Shown here piece by piece: positions 7,328 to 15,686 of a DNA stretch of 29,528 nt. Made by a program: the position numbers and the translations under genes. Position 1 is the stretch's first letter; every line of letters starts with the position of its first letter. The notes beneath the pieces are model-generated. The model had not been told where the DNA came from, ran no database searches, and was given only the letters and a program-made list of their open reading frames with translations. This DNA comes from Peptococcaceae bacterium BRH_c23 (GTDB taxonomy: Bacteria > Bacillota_B > Desulfitobacteriia > Desulfitobacteriales > Desulfitobacteriaceae): the NCBI GenBank assembly GCA_000961805.1, contig LADV01000086.1, positions 1 to 29,528 on the forward strand, in the 5' to 3' direction.

Positions 7328-8594
7328 CACCTATTTGTAAACCCCTTTCGCTATTCAACATCCACTGTCTCACTCCATTAAGGGCTGCATGAACGGTTAA
7401 CTGACGAACAGACTGCCGTTCTCCGTATAACTGAATTTTTTCTACTTGAACACCCGCAGGTGTCGCTATACTTATAAATACAAGACCTACCGGTTTTTGA
7501 TCACTGCCTCCATCCGGCCCCGCGATCCCCGTTGTTGAGATGGCGAGATCTGATCCGGTCTTAGCACGAATTCCTTCTGCCATTTCCTTAGCAACCTCTT
7601 CACTCACAGCACCAAACGCCTTAAGGGTTTCCTCGCCTACCCCAAGCAACCCTTGTTTAAGAGAATTAGAATAACTCACGACCCCACCCAAATAAAACCG
7701 AGAACTTCCCGGTTCCTGAGTGAGCGCAGCACCAAGTAATCCACCAGTACATGACTCAGCCGTTGAAATGGTCAGGTGTCTATCCGTTAATAATTGTCCG
7801 ACTATCCCGACCATTGTTTCCTGATCTCGGCCAAATACTTTGTTACCTAAACGCTGACGGATTTCTTCCTCTACTCGATCTAACGCTTTAACTGCTTCTC
7901 CAGTCGTTTTTTCCGTGCTCCTCGCCACCAAACGAATGTGCATCTCAGCTCGTTTGGCCAGCAATGCCACCGTAACGTTAGGAAGTCTCATCAGTTCGTT
8001 GAGTACTTCCTCAATTGCCGATTCTCCGATTCCGAATACTTTTAGGACACGCTCGTTCATTCGTTCGACATGAGGTTCAAGGATCTTCTCTAATTCCGGC
8101 CAAACATAATGATCGAACATTGGGTGCAGTTCAAAGGGAGGACCTGGCAATATAATAACGATCTTACCGCTTTTTTCGATGATGGCCCCTGGGGCTGTCC
8201 CAATGGGATTGGGCAAAATTTTCGAGTTTACGGGAAAAAAGGCTTGTTTTTCATTACTTTCAGGCATAGGGGCTTTCCGACGACCAAAAAACTGCTTAAT
8301 TTGTTCTAGACTGGAGGAGTCTAACTCCAACTTCAACTCTAAGACTTTGGCAACTAATTCCTTGGTCAAGTCATCGGCAGTCGGACCTAACCCTCCTGTC
8401 GTAATCAGGAGATCAGAACGCCCAAGCGCCTGACGTAAAACTTGTTCTAACCGTTCGGGATTATCACCAACTGTCGTATGATAGTCTACCTCAATGCCCA
8501 AAGTCGATAGTTTTCCTGTTAAGTAATGAGCACTCGTATTGAGAGTTTCTCCAAGTAATATCTCAGTCCCCGTTGAGATAATTTCAGCCTTCAT
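7320..8594 (-). CDS. cinA: CinA-like protein (competence/damage-inducible, nicotinamide mononucleotide deamidase type)
   Basis: The 424-residue protein joins an N-terminal molybdopterin-binding-like domain (AEIISTGTEILLGETLNTS, TTGGLGPTADDLT, PGPPFE) to a C-terminal CinA/PncC domain carrying STAESCTGGLLG and TTGIAGPDGG. Members are reported to hydrolyse ADP-ribose and/or deamidate NMN, and the gene is linked to recA in competence regulons. The ATG at 8594 has an AGGAGAG site about 11 nt upstream and gives the family start MKAEIISTGTE; an upstream extension to 8681 has no family similarity. Its 3' end overlaps the helicase start. Confidence 0.96.
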   Translation of the reverse strand: MKAEIISTGTEILLGETLNTSAHYLTGKLSTLGIEVDYHTTVGDNPERLEQVLRQALGRSDLLITTGGLGPTADDLTKELVAKVLELKLELDSSSLEQIKQFFGRRKAPMPESNEKQAFFPVNSKILPNPIGTAPGAIIEKSGKIVIILPGPPFELHPMFDHYVWPELEKILEPHVERMNERVLKVFGIGESAIEEVLNELMRLPNVTVALLAKRAEMHIRLVARSTEKTTGEAVKALDRVEEEIRQRLGNKVFGRDQETMVGIVGQLLTDRHLTISTAESCTGGLLGAALTQEPGSSRFYLGGVVSYSNSLKQGLLGVGEETLKAFGAVSEEVAKEMAEGIRAKTGSDLAISTTGIAGPDGGSDQKPVGLVFISIATPAGVQVEKIQLYGERQSVRQLTVHAALNGVRQWMLNSERGLQIGDG

Positions 8595-9003
8595 ATAGTT
8601 TATCACTCTCCTATTGTCAACGCAAATAAACACGAAACTTCGTGTTGCAATTCGTATATGTGGATCTTCAAGATACTCCACATTAAATTATTTCTAAATT
8701 AAACTAGAAATATCCTTCTTTCCCTTATAAAATATTTATCTAAACTCTAAATCATGATAATTTCTAGCATCAATGTAAAGAAAACTTGGCTGGCACCCAC
8801 GAAGACACTGTCTTCGCACGTATTAGCCTTCTTGCAGACACTGTCTTCGCATGTATTAGTCATTCTGTCAGCCATGGCGAGGCGACCGGTCGAATGCTAT
8901 GCCATCCATGGCGCATTCGACACTAGACACGTCCTGTGTCGTCGCCTTAGTTACACTTATGCTTGGAAAGTATATAACGCAAGTTTATACTTTCTGATAG
9001 TAT
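8595..9003. repeat. Gene-free stretch with palindromic and direct repeats upstream of cinA
   Basis: About 410 bp with no credible gene. Near cinA there is an 8-bp hairpin, AACACGAA/TTCGTGTT (8629-8646). Further out lies a 16-bp direct repeat, AGACACTGTCTTCGCA (8803-8818 and 8836-8851), followed in both copies by a GTATTAG word (8820-8826 and 8853-8859). Then comes a structured block at 8880-8947: an outer 7-bp stem (AGGCGAC with GTCGCCT) encloses a long hairpin (8890-8920) and a short one, GACAC/GTGTC (8926-8940), forming a three-way junction. The core of the long hairpin recurs at 29420-29443. It has the character of a dispersed repeat of the REP or MITE type. No clear cinA promoter was found. 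Confidence 0.6.
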
Positions 9004-9043
9004 AAAAAAACGAAGCCTTTCACTTCAAATTGAGTGAAAGGCT
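9004..9043 (-). terminator. Intrinsic terminator of the FtsH-like gene
   Basis: AGCCTTTCACT (9014-9024) pairs with AGTGAAAGGCT (9033-9043) across an 8-nt loop, and on the minus strand the stem is followed shortly by seven T residues (9004-9010). It starts about 30 nt after the stop codon. Confidence 0.9.
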
Positions 9044-9072
9044 CCACGCTATCGAGTTATTGCCATTAGGGT

Positions 9073-10542
9073 TTAAGCAACATTAAGCAAATACATCCGC
9101 AAATTATCTCCACTTAATGTTTCCTCTTCTCCTAAAATCTCTGTGATTTTAATTAACAAAGGTTTGTTCTTCAAAAGAATTGTCTTCGTTCGCTCTTCGA
9201 GTTCTGCTAATATGTCTTTCGTCACAGACTGACGTTGTTCAGCATTCAAACGAGATACGTCCGTAACGCCAAGCGAAGACATTCCAGAAATTAACATTCT
9301 TTCCACAAGGTTAAGTGCTTGCTCATAATCACCTGCAGCCCCAGTACTCCTAGTACCTAGGATTTCCTCTTCTGCTAAGGCCCCTGCTAAGGCCACCATG
9401 ATCTGTTCTTCCAACATCGCTTGAGTATACAGATATAAATCATCCTTCGGATAATGACGAACATATCCTAGGGCATTTCCTCGTGAACGGATGGAAACTT
9501 GAGAGACTGAGTTTGGCCGGACCATTTCTGCTAGCAACGCATGCCCACTCTCATGAATAGCCACCCGTCGTAATTCCTCTGCCGTAGGTTTACGATCAAG
9601 TTTTTCTCCCAACATCACCTTTTCAACCGCTTCATGTAAATGATGGGCAGTAATTTCACTCACTTCGTCCCGCAGAGCAAGAATGGCAGCTTCGTTGGTA
9701 AGACTTTCCAAATGAGCTCCTGAAAATCCAAAGGTTTCATGGGCGATATCTTCTAATATAACCTCTTGAGCCAAAGGTTTATTTTTCGTATGAATTTTCA
9801 AGATTGCCACGCGTCCCTCTTTATCAGGAAGATCTACTTTAACTTGCCTGTCAAAACGTCCTGGGCGAAGCAACGCTACATCCAACGCTTCCGGGCGATT
9901 CGTAGCGCCCATCACTAAGATGGGCGGACCTTGTTCGGCTTTCAATCCGTCCATTTCAACTAACAGTTGATTAAGGGTTTGGTCATATTCATGATGGGAA
10001 ACATTACTGCCCCGCTTAGCCCCTAAAATATCCATTTCATCGATAAAAATAATCGCACTCGTTTTCTTTTCTTTCCGCACCATTTCTCGTGCTCTACGAA
10101 ACAATCCACGGACCCTTTCCGCCCCCACACCAGCATACATTTCTACAAATTCGCTGCCTGAGACCGACAAAAAAGCGGAGTCTGTATATCTTGCCGCTGC
10201 TTTGGCAAGCAGTGTTTTTCCCGTACCCGTGGGGCCTGACAACAAGATTCCCTTGAGCGGGCGGATCCCTAAGGCTTTCATCCGGTCAGAGTGAAGTAAA
10301 AAGTCTAACGCCTCTTGCAATTCTTTCTTGGCAACACTCTGTCCCCCGATATCCTCAAAATCAATCGCAGTAGTGGCTATAGATACACCATTCCCGTTTT
10401 TTAGGATTTGACGTGAAAGGACTAAGGTCCAAACCAGATACGCTGCTACAAGCAGCAATCCAATCGGGAAGACATTATATCCCAAAACCATTAAAAAGGC
10501 GAAAACCCCCACTACAAAACCTATTATAATATCAAGTTTCAT
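9073..10542 (-). CDS. Compact FtsH-like membrane AAA metalloprotease
   Basis: A 489-residue relative of FtsH, the membrane-bound ATP-dependent zinc protease. Two closely spaced N-terminal hydrophobic segments (about residues 4-20 and 25-43) replace the usual transmembrane-extracellular-transmembrane module, so the extracytoplasmic domain is absent; FtsH is normally about 600-650 residues. Walker A GPTGTGKT (103-110), a Walker B region AIIFIDEMD, the second region of homology NRPEALDVALLRPGRFD, the zinc site HESGH (330-334) and a likely third ligand in GAAGDYEQA (D405) are intact. The pore motif reads MYAGVG instead of the usual MFVGVG. The ATG has an AGGGGAGAG site just upstream. It follows a small membrane protein by 26 bp in a probable two-gene operon. 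Protease activity is expected from the motifs; substrate unknown. Confidence 0.9.
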   Translation of the reverse strand: MKLDIIIGFVVGVFAFLMVLGYNVFPIGLLLVAAYLVWTLVLSRQILKNGNGVSIATTAIDFEDIGGQSVAKKELQEALDFLLHSDRMKALGIRPLKGILLSGPTGTGKTLLAKAAARYTDSAFLSVSGSEFVEMYAGVGAERVRGLFRRAREMVRKEKKTSAIIFIDEMDILGAKRGSNVSHHEYDQTLNQLLVEMDGLKAEQGPPILVMGATNRPEALDVALLRPGRFDRQVKVDLPDKEGRVAILKIHTKNKPLAQEVILEDIAHETFGFSGAHLESLTNEAAILALRDEVSEITAHHLHEAVEKVMLGEKLDRKPTAEELRRVAIHESGHALLAEMVRPNSVSQVSIRSRGNALGYVRHYPKDDLYLYTQAMLEEQIMVALAGALAEEEILGTRSTGAAGDYEQALNLVERMLISGMSSLGVTDVSRLNAEQRQSVTKDILAELEERTKTILLKNKPLLIKITEILGEEETLSGDNLRMYLLNVA

Positions 10543-10568
10543 GTTCTCTCCCCTTCATCGGTAATATC

Positions 10569-11087
10569 TTACTCTTTTTCTGTTGGCAGAAATTTCTCTT
10601 GCCCATCTCGTTCGATTACTTCAATAAGTTGAGCATCTCCCTGATTCATGAGTACGTATATGGCATCATTATCCATCTCTAATTCAAGCTGTACGCCTGC
10701 TTGTTCCGCCTGTATCCTTACATTTTGGGCCATTTCCGTGAAATTTCCACGCGCTATACCTTCTTGTATGGCAAACTGAATTTGTCCATATAGTTTTTCG
10801 AGAGTTTCATTCTTATGATCTTTAAATCGAATTGGAACATCTTCAGCTAATTTCACTAGAGTTTGACTTGTCTGACGAAGGTTCACCAATTGATCAGTAA
10901 CCACAACCATCTCTTTCTCGCCACGATTAGTCACCACTTTAGCGGAAATGACGCCTGGAATTTGCTGACTTTGATTCAAGATCAAAACATCAACCCACTT
11001 CTTTTGATAGATAAGTTTGCCTCCAAGGAGCAAACCAAATATCAGGAACCCTACAAGGCTAATCAGCAGTATCCGCTGTCTCGTCAT
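10569..11087 (-). CDS. Small single-pass membrane protein paired with the FtsH-like protease
   Basis: A 172-residue protein of unrecognised family. It begins MTRQRILLISLVGFLIFGLL, a single N-terminal membrane segment (about residues 5-24), followed by a hydrophilic alpha/beta domain with an acidic C-terminus. The start is the ATG at 11087, placed 8 nt after GGAGG; an ATG 15 nt earlier would put that site inside the coding region and has none of its own. The topology suggests an anchored extracytoplasmic or cytoplasmic domain; a partner, adaptor or substrate of the protease next door is an inference from operon pairing only. An extended -10 element lies upstream. Confidence 0.85.
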   Translation of the reverse strand: MTRQRILLISLVGFLIFGLLLGGKLIYQKKWVDVLILNQSQQIPGVISAKVVTNRGEKEMVVVTDQLVNLRQTSQTLVKLAEDVPIRFKDHKNETLEKLYGQIQFAIQEGIARGNFTEMAQNVRIQAEQAGVQLELEMDNDAIYVLMNQGDAQLIEVIERDGQEKFLPTEKE

Positions 11088-11140
11088 CTCTTCTTCCTCC
11101 ATTATGTCATACTTAATGCTACATCACACAATATATCAAC

Positions 11141-11149
11141 ATTATAGCA
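11141..11149 (-). promoter_or_regulatory. Extended -10 promoter for the membrane protein-protease operon
   Basis: The minus strand reads TGCTATAAT, a perfect -10 with the TGn extension, about 54 bp before the start codon. No good -35 hexamer is seen at 17-18 bp, which is tolerated for extended -10 promoters. Confidence 0.4.
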
Positions 11150-11239
11150 CGTAGTATATCATTCTGAAGCAATAACTTGTATCCACATCTGGAAAAACAA
11201 GGTATTTATACTTCATCGACTCCAACATTGACCATGGAC

Positions 11240-11375
11240 AGACAACAGAGCCAGTTCTTCTATCTTAAAAACATGTGAGGCGACGGTCCTTTTAACTCAC
11301 GCACTCCCAAAACGCTTCGAGAGACAACGGGGACAGTTCTTCTATCTTAAATCAGAAGAACTGTCCCCGTTGTCT
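11240..11375. repeat. REP-like inverted repeat with a degenerate direct copy
   Basis: A 22-bp perfect inverted repeat has arms at 11322-11343 and 11354-11375 around a 10-nt loop; the arm contains CAACGGGGACAGTTCTTCT. A direct copy of the left arm plus loop, about 27 of 30 bases identical, lies at 11240-11269, 82 bp away. Similar GGGGACAGTT hairpins are commonly dispersed in bacterial genomes and mobilised by REP-associated tyrosine transposases; that link is from memory. It occupies the 327-bp gap after pgsA, in which no gene or conventional terminator is seen. Confidence 0.75.
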
Positions 11376-11414
11376 GCGTATTTGTCTCTCAACTTGAACG
11401 TTATTGTGAATCAC

Positions 11415-11972
11415 TTATTTACGTAATAATTTTCGGGATTTCCTAAAATAATCAAGTCCGGATATTACCGTGAAAAACAAGGCTATGTATAAAAGAGGTT
11501 GGCCAATGTGAATCCCGATCAGCGAAAGAGGCCAGTCTTGTAATAAAAGTGCGGAAATCGCCACTACCTGAGTAATGGTTTTAATTTTGCCAAGTTTGCT
11601 GGCACTAATCACTACCCTATCCACTGAAGCGACCATCCGAAGTCCCGTCACAGCAAACTCTCTCGCCAGGATAGTCCAAGCAATCCAAGCATTCACCTGC
11701 CCGAGTTGAACTAAGGAGATGAGTGCCGCAGATACTAGCAGCTTATCCGCCAATGGATCCATGAATTTACCCAAGTTTGTAACCTGGTTACGCTTTCGAG
11801 CAATATAACCATCCAAACCATCCGTCGCTGCAGCTAAAATAAAGATCACAGCAGCGACTATCTCTTGATGGGGGAACAGTGTATACCCTTTTGGTACTTT
11901 AAGAAGTAACACGGTCATAAACACGGGTATCAAAACAATTCGTGCTAGAGTTAAACGATTGGCTAAATTCAC
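11415..11972 (-). CDS. pgsA: CDP-diacylglycerol-glycerol-3-phosphate 3-phosphatidyltransferase
   Basis: PgsA makes phosphatidylglycerophosphate, the committed step to phosphatidylglycerol and cardiolipin, in the membrane. The 185-residue protein carries the complete CDP-alcohol phosphatidyltransferase motif: D51, D54-G55, A58-R59, G68, D72 and D76. Several hydrophobic segments flank it (about 8-25, 37-52, 80-100, 125-145, 150-172). The ATG at 11972 overlaps the rimO stop by 4 bp, so the two are coupled. The basic tail ends SRKLLRK. In Bacillus pgsA lies between the rodZ homologue ymfM and cinA, so its position here fits a conserved neighbourhood interrupted by other genes. Confidence 0.96.
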   Translation of the reverse strand: MNLANRLTLARIVLIPVFMTVLLLKVPKGYTLFPHQEIVAAVIFILAAATDGLDGYIARKRNQVTNLGKFMDPLADKLLVSAALISLVQLGQVNAWIAWTILAREFAVTGLRMVASVDRVVISASKLGKIKTITQVVAISALLLQDWPLSLIGIHIGQPLLYIALFFTVISGLDYFRKSRKLLRK

Positions 11973-13300
11973 GAGACAACCACTCCCATTAAATCGTAGC
12001 TATCCGCCTCAAGGATGCGAACTTTGATCATGTCCCCCACATGAATCGACGCCTGAACCCCCGTGATATAGACTTGGCCATCGATTTCAGGAGCATCCCC
12101 TTCGGTTCGGCCCATCCATCGTCCGTCCGGTAGTTTTTGCTCAAGTAGCACAGTTACAATCCTATCAACCCAACGTTGTTGCCGCTGCCCAGAAATTGAT
12201 TGTTGTTTCTGCATAACCAGGTCTCTGCGTTGCTCACGAATCTCTGGCAAAACCTGATCCTCTCTTTGACCTGCAGGAGTACTTTCCTCTTGAGAATATG
12301 AAAACACTCCCAGGCGGTCAAACTGAACACGCTGTATGAAATCAAGCATCGTCTGGAATTCTTGCTCTGTCTCTCCCGGAAAACCCGTGATCATAGTCGT
12401 TCGAAGCGTAATGTCAGGCATTGCAGTGCGCAATTTTCCAATCAGTACTTCTGCTTCCTCGATCGTACCTCTTCGATTCATTTCTTTAAGAACCTTATTA
12501 TTGGTATGTTGCAATGGTAGATCAATATACTTACAGACCTTAGGTTCTTGACGCATAACTTCAATAAGTTCATCTGTAAAACGCTCAGGATAACAATACA
12601 TTAAGCGGATCCATTCAATCCCTTCAATCCGAGCCAGCTTGCGAATAAGCTGAGGTAGTCGCAGTTCTCCATAAAGATCATGTCCATAGCGGGTCGTATC
12701 CTGGGCCATCACCATAATTTCCTTGACCCCTTGAGATGCCATATTCTCAACTTCTCGGATCACGGACTCCTCCGGACGGCTACGGAAATTCCCACGCACA
12801 GAGGGAATAACACAATAGGTACAATAGTTATCACAGCCTTCTGCAACTTTAACATAAGCTAGATAATCCGGGGTAGAACGTTTACGAGGAGTTTTCTCAT
12901 CATGAAGAAAATCGGGTTTTCCTTGTTTTAAAAGGGATAAGCGCTCCCCTTTAGTCACTTGCACCAATTTAGTGATTTCATCAATATTTCCAGTTCCCAA
13001 CACACCATCTAATTCGGGAATTTCCAGCATCAATTCAGACCCATATCGTTGAGCTAAGCATCCTGTCACAAATAAAGCTTGACAAGAACCGCGATCCTTG
13101 AGACTAGCCATTTCAAAAATCGTTTCAATCGATTCTTCCTTTGCCGATTGTATAAAGGTACACGTATTGACGACTATGATATCCGCCTCTTCAGTATTAT
13201 CCGTTAAAATATGATTCTCGGCTAGCAATCCTAACATTACTTCGCTGTCCACTTGATTTTTTGGACAACCTAAAGTAACAACAGCAACTTTCTTCGTCAA
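11969..13300 (-). CDS. rimO: Ribosomal protein S12 methylthiotransferase RimO
   Basis: RimO is a radical SAM enzyme that methylthiolates an aspartate of ribosomal protein S12. The 443-residue protein has the N-terminal cluster cysteines C12 (in LGCPKNQVDSE, typical of RimO rather than MiaB), C47 and C81, the radical SAM triad C156, C160, C163 (EGCDNYCTYC), and a C-terminal TRAM-like domain. The start is a TTG at 13300 preceded by GAGGTG at about 6 nt; no in-frame ATG nearby fits better. A promoter lies 34 bp upstream, and the end overlaps pgsA. Confidence 0.96.
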   Translation of the reverse strand: MTKKVAVVTLGCPKNQVDSEVMLGLLAENHILTDNTEEADIIVVNTCTFIQSAKEESIETIFEMASLKDRGSCQALFVTGCLAQRYGSELMLEIPELDGVLGTGNIDEITKLVQVTKGERLSLLKQGKPDFLHDEKTPRKRSTPDYLAYVKVAEGCDNYCTYCVIPSVRGNFRSRPEESVIREVENMASQGVKEIMVMAQDTTRYGHDLYGELRLPQLIRKLARIEGIEWIRLMYCYPERFTDELIEVMRQEPKVCKYIDLPLQHTNNKVLKEMNRRGTIEEAEVLIGKLRTAMPDITLRTTMITGFPGETEQEFQTMLDFIQRVQFDRLGVFSYSQEESTPAGQREDQVLPEIREQRRDLVMQKQQSISGQRQQRWVDRIVTVLLEQKLPDGRWMGRTEGDAPEIDGQVYITGVQASIHVGDMIKVRILEADSYDLMGVVVS

Positions 13301-13333
13301 CGTTACACCTCATATCATTGGTTTACCTATCTT

Positions 13334-13362
13334 AGTATAAACCAACACTTCCACAAGGTCAA
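13334..13362 (-). promoter_or_regulatory. Promoter for rimO-pgsA
   Basis: The minus strand has TTGACC (13357-13362), a 17-bp spacer and TATACT (13334-13339), a good sigma-A match between phoU and rimO. No strong terminator separates phoU from it, so read-through from the pst operon is possible. Confidence 0.6.
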
Positions 13363-13419
13363 AAAATAAAATATAACTTTCCTAAAATAATACCTCTGCC
13401 ACGCAGCAGTGAACCATCC

Positions 13420-14070
13420 TTATTTGTTAAGATCCTGCCTACTCGCTGTCGCAATATAAATCACATTCTCCCCGATGTTCGTGGCATGGTCAGCAAATCG
13501 TTCGAGGTAACGGCCTACGAAGATTAGGTACATTCCCTGGTCTAAGTTTTCCGTTGCTTCAGTCATAATCACTAAAAGATCCCGTACGACTTTTTTGTAG
13601 AGACGATCAACTTGGTCATCTAGCTCAGCCAGTTCATGGGCTAGTTCCATGTTCTCACTTGCGTAAGCTTCTAAACCCTGCCGCATCATCCCAAGTGCCA
13701 TTTCCGCCATCTGCGGAATGTCCACCAGGGGTTTACAGAGAGGTCCATCGATTCTTCGTACAATTTTTGCAATGTCTATTGCTAAATCAGCCATTCTTTC
13801 CAAGTCTGTCGATATTTTCATAGCCGAAATGATTTTACGCAGGTCTTTGGCAACGGGTTGCTGTGTGGCAATTAATAGCACACACAGATCATCCACTTGT
13901 CGTTCAAAGTCATTGACCTTTTGATCCTCAGTAATCCAAAAATTCGCTTGTGTGCGGTCTAGGGATAATAGAGTTTCCATGCACCCTTTTAGAATCCTGC
14001 CGACTTCTTCACCCATATCCTTAAGTAACTTTGTCAAACCGAGTTGACCTTCATTGAGTGACTGACGCAT
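13420..14070 (-). CDS. phoU: Phosphate transport regulator PhoU
   Basis: PhoU couples the Pst transporter to the phosphate-sensing histidine kinase and dampens the Pho response. The 216-residue, almost wholly helical protein has the two-repeat PhoU fold, with metal-site-like acidic motifs in DFERQVDDLC, STDLERMADLAIDIAK, AELDDQVDRLY and GRYLERFADHATNIGENVIY. The ATG at 14070 follows AAGGAGGAT by a short gap and lies 15 nt after pstB, completing the usual pstSCAB-phoU order. Confidence 0.97.
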   Translation of the reverse strand: MRQSLNEGQLGLTKLLKDMGEEVGRILKGCMETLLSLDRTQANFWITEDQKVNDFERQVDDLCVLLIATQQPVAKDLRKIISAMKISTDLERMADLAIDIAKIVRRIDGPLCKPLVDIPQMAEMALGMMRQGLEAYASENMELAHELAELDDQVDRLYKKVVRDLLVIMTEATENLDQGMYLIFVGRYLERFADHATNIGENVIYIATASRQDLNK

Positions 14071-14085
14071 TAATATCCTCCTTCT

Positions 14086-14838
14086 TTATCCAAAACGACC
14101 TGAGATATAGTCTTCTGTCCGTTTATCATGCGGATTTGTAAAAATATCCGAAGTTGGTCCATGTTCCACAAGCTCTCCATTCAGAAAAAACGCTGTGGAA
14201 TCAGCAATTCGAGCGGCCTGTTGCATATTATGCGTGACAATCAGAATGGTGTAATTGACTTTTAATTGCCGAACCAATTCTTCAATATGCATCGTGGCGA
14301 TCGGGTCTAAAGCAGAAGCAGGCTCATCCATTAGTAGTACCGATGGTTCCACTGCCAGCGCCCTAGCAATACAAAGACGTTGTTGTTGTCCACCTGATAA
14401 GCTCATGCCTGAGTAATTCAAGCGATCTTTTACTTCATCCCATAAAGCTGCCATACGCAAACTTTTTTCCGCAATAGCTTGTAGCTTTTGTTTATTCGTC
14501 ATTCCATTAAGCTTTACACCTGCTATAACATTATCATAAATACTCATCGATGGAAATGGATTGGGTTTCTGAAATACCATACCTACCATCTTGCGCAATG
14601 CGACAGGATCTCGATCATAAATACTTACCCCTTCTAAAATAATTTCGCCCTTTACTTTTGTCCCCGGCATGGTCTCATGCATACGATTTATACAGCGGAC
14701 AAACGTAGATTTTCCACACCCCGACGGACCGATGATGGCCGTAACATGATTTAGTTCAATTTCCATAGTTATGCCTTTAAGAGTTTTATTGGACCCATAC
14801 CAAGCTTCAAGATCACGCACACTTAAACTCTGACCCAT
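14086..14838 (-). CDS. pstB: Phosphate ABC transporter ATP-binding protein
   Basis: PstB is the ATPase of the high-affinity phosphate importer. The 250-residue protein has Walker [10 protein letters not shown] (37-45), the Q-loop region [17 protein letters not shown], the signature LSGGQQQRL, Walker [14 protein letters not shown] and the H-loop THNMQQA, with PstB-specific wording throughout. The ATG at 14838 follows GGAGG by 10 nt and starts [10 protein letters not shown]; an in-frame extension to 14952 only overlaps pstA. The gap to pstA is 14 bp. Confidence 0.98.
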   Translation of the reverse strand: MGQSLSVRDLEAWYGSNKTLKGITMEIELNHVTAIIGPSGCGKSTFVRCINRMHETMPGTKVKGEIILEGVSIYDRDPVALRKMVGMVFQKPNPFPSMSIYDNVIAGVKLNGMTNKQKLQAIAEKSLRMAALWDEVKDRLNYSGMSLSGGQQQRLCIARALAVEPSVLLMDEPASALDPIATMHIEELVRQLKVNYTILIVTHNMQQAARIADSTAFFLNGELVEHGPTSDIFTNPHDKRTEDYISGRFG

Positions 14839-14852
14839 TAAGAAACTACCTC

Positions 14853-15686
14853 CTAGTTGCTCCGCGATCGAAAGGCAAAACGCGCACTCAAATTCAGAAT
14901 AATCACCAGGGAAATCAAAACAAGTGATCCTGCCCAAGCTTGTTGATGCCACTCTTTATAAGGAGATGTTGCATACTGAAAAATTTGCACGGGTAAGGAA
15001 GCCATGGGTTCATTCAGAGAACGTGCCCAATACTGATTTCCTAAAGCTGTAAAAAGGAGCGGTGCTGTTTCGCCAGCTACCCGGGCCACAGCGAGCATCG
15101 CCCCAGTGATGATCCCTTTGGCTGCGGTCGGCAAGATAATTCTCAAAATAGTTTTTCCCTTGGAAATTCCCAATGCATAGCCCGCCTCTCTTATCGAATG
15201 AGAAACGAGTTTTAACATTTCTTCTGTCGAGCGAATGATCAGAGGGATCATAATAATCGCTAAGGCTAGTCCTCCAGCTAGGGCCGAGAAATTACCCATT
15301 TTTAAGACGACTGCTGTATAGATCACGATACCGACAATAATCGAAGGAATTCCTGTTAAAACATCCGTCGCAAAGCGAACTCCGACACTTAGCCAGCTAT
15401 GTCGATCATACTCTGTTAGATAGATTGCTGCCAGGATCCCGATGGGGATTCCAATGAGGCTGGCGATTAAAACCATAATTAAGGTTCCCACGATGGCATT
15501 GGCCATACCTCCCCCCGATAAACCCATGGCCTTGGGTAAGTTCAGAAAGAAATCTAAGCTTAATGCTCTAAAACCATGCTCTACAACATAACCAAGAACT
15601 CCAAACAACGGAATTAGAGCGATGATCGTCGCAAAAATAAAGATACTCAGCATTATCCAATTTACAGACTTACGGAGGGATTTCAT
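14853..15686 (-). CDS. pstA: Phosphate ABC transporter permease PstA
   Basis: A 277-residue permease of the phosphate importer. Six hydrophobic spans are visible, and the ABC-permease EAA loop reads [22 protein letters not shown]. PstA-type motifs such as [14 protein letters not shown] and [16 protein letters not shown] are clear. The ATG at 15686 overlaps the pstC stop by 4 bp. Confidence 0.97.
   Translation of the reverse strand: MKSLRKSVNWIMLSIFIFATIIALIPLFGVLGYVVEHGFRALSLDFFLNLPKAMGLSGGGMANAIVGTLIMVLIASLIGIPIGILAAIYLTEYDRHSWLSVGVRFATDVLTGIPSIIVGIVIYTAVVLKMGNFSALAGGLALAIIMIPLIIRSTEEMLKLVSHSIREAGYALGISKGKTILRIILPTAAKGIITGAMLAVARVAGETAPLLFTALGNQYWARSLNEPMASLPVQIFQYATSPYKEWHQQAWAGSLVLISLVIILNLSARFAFRSRSN

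Noticed and set aside
8754..9005. Plus-strand open frame of 83 codons
   Set aside because: It runs through palindromic repeats and into the terminator, lacks a ribosome binding site, and has no protein-like composition.
11322..11375. Inverted repeat as the intrinsic terminator of pgsA
   Set aside because: The stem is perfect, but no T-run follows on the minus strand, so it is listed as a repeat; termination there remains possible.
13363..13419. Terminator after phoU
   Set aside because: Only a 4-bp stem (CTGC/GCAG) with a poor T-tract was found.
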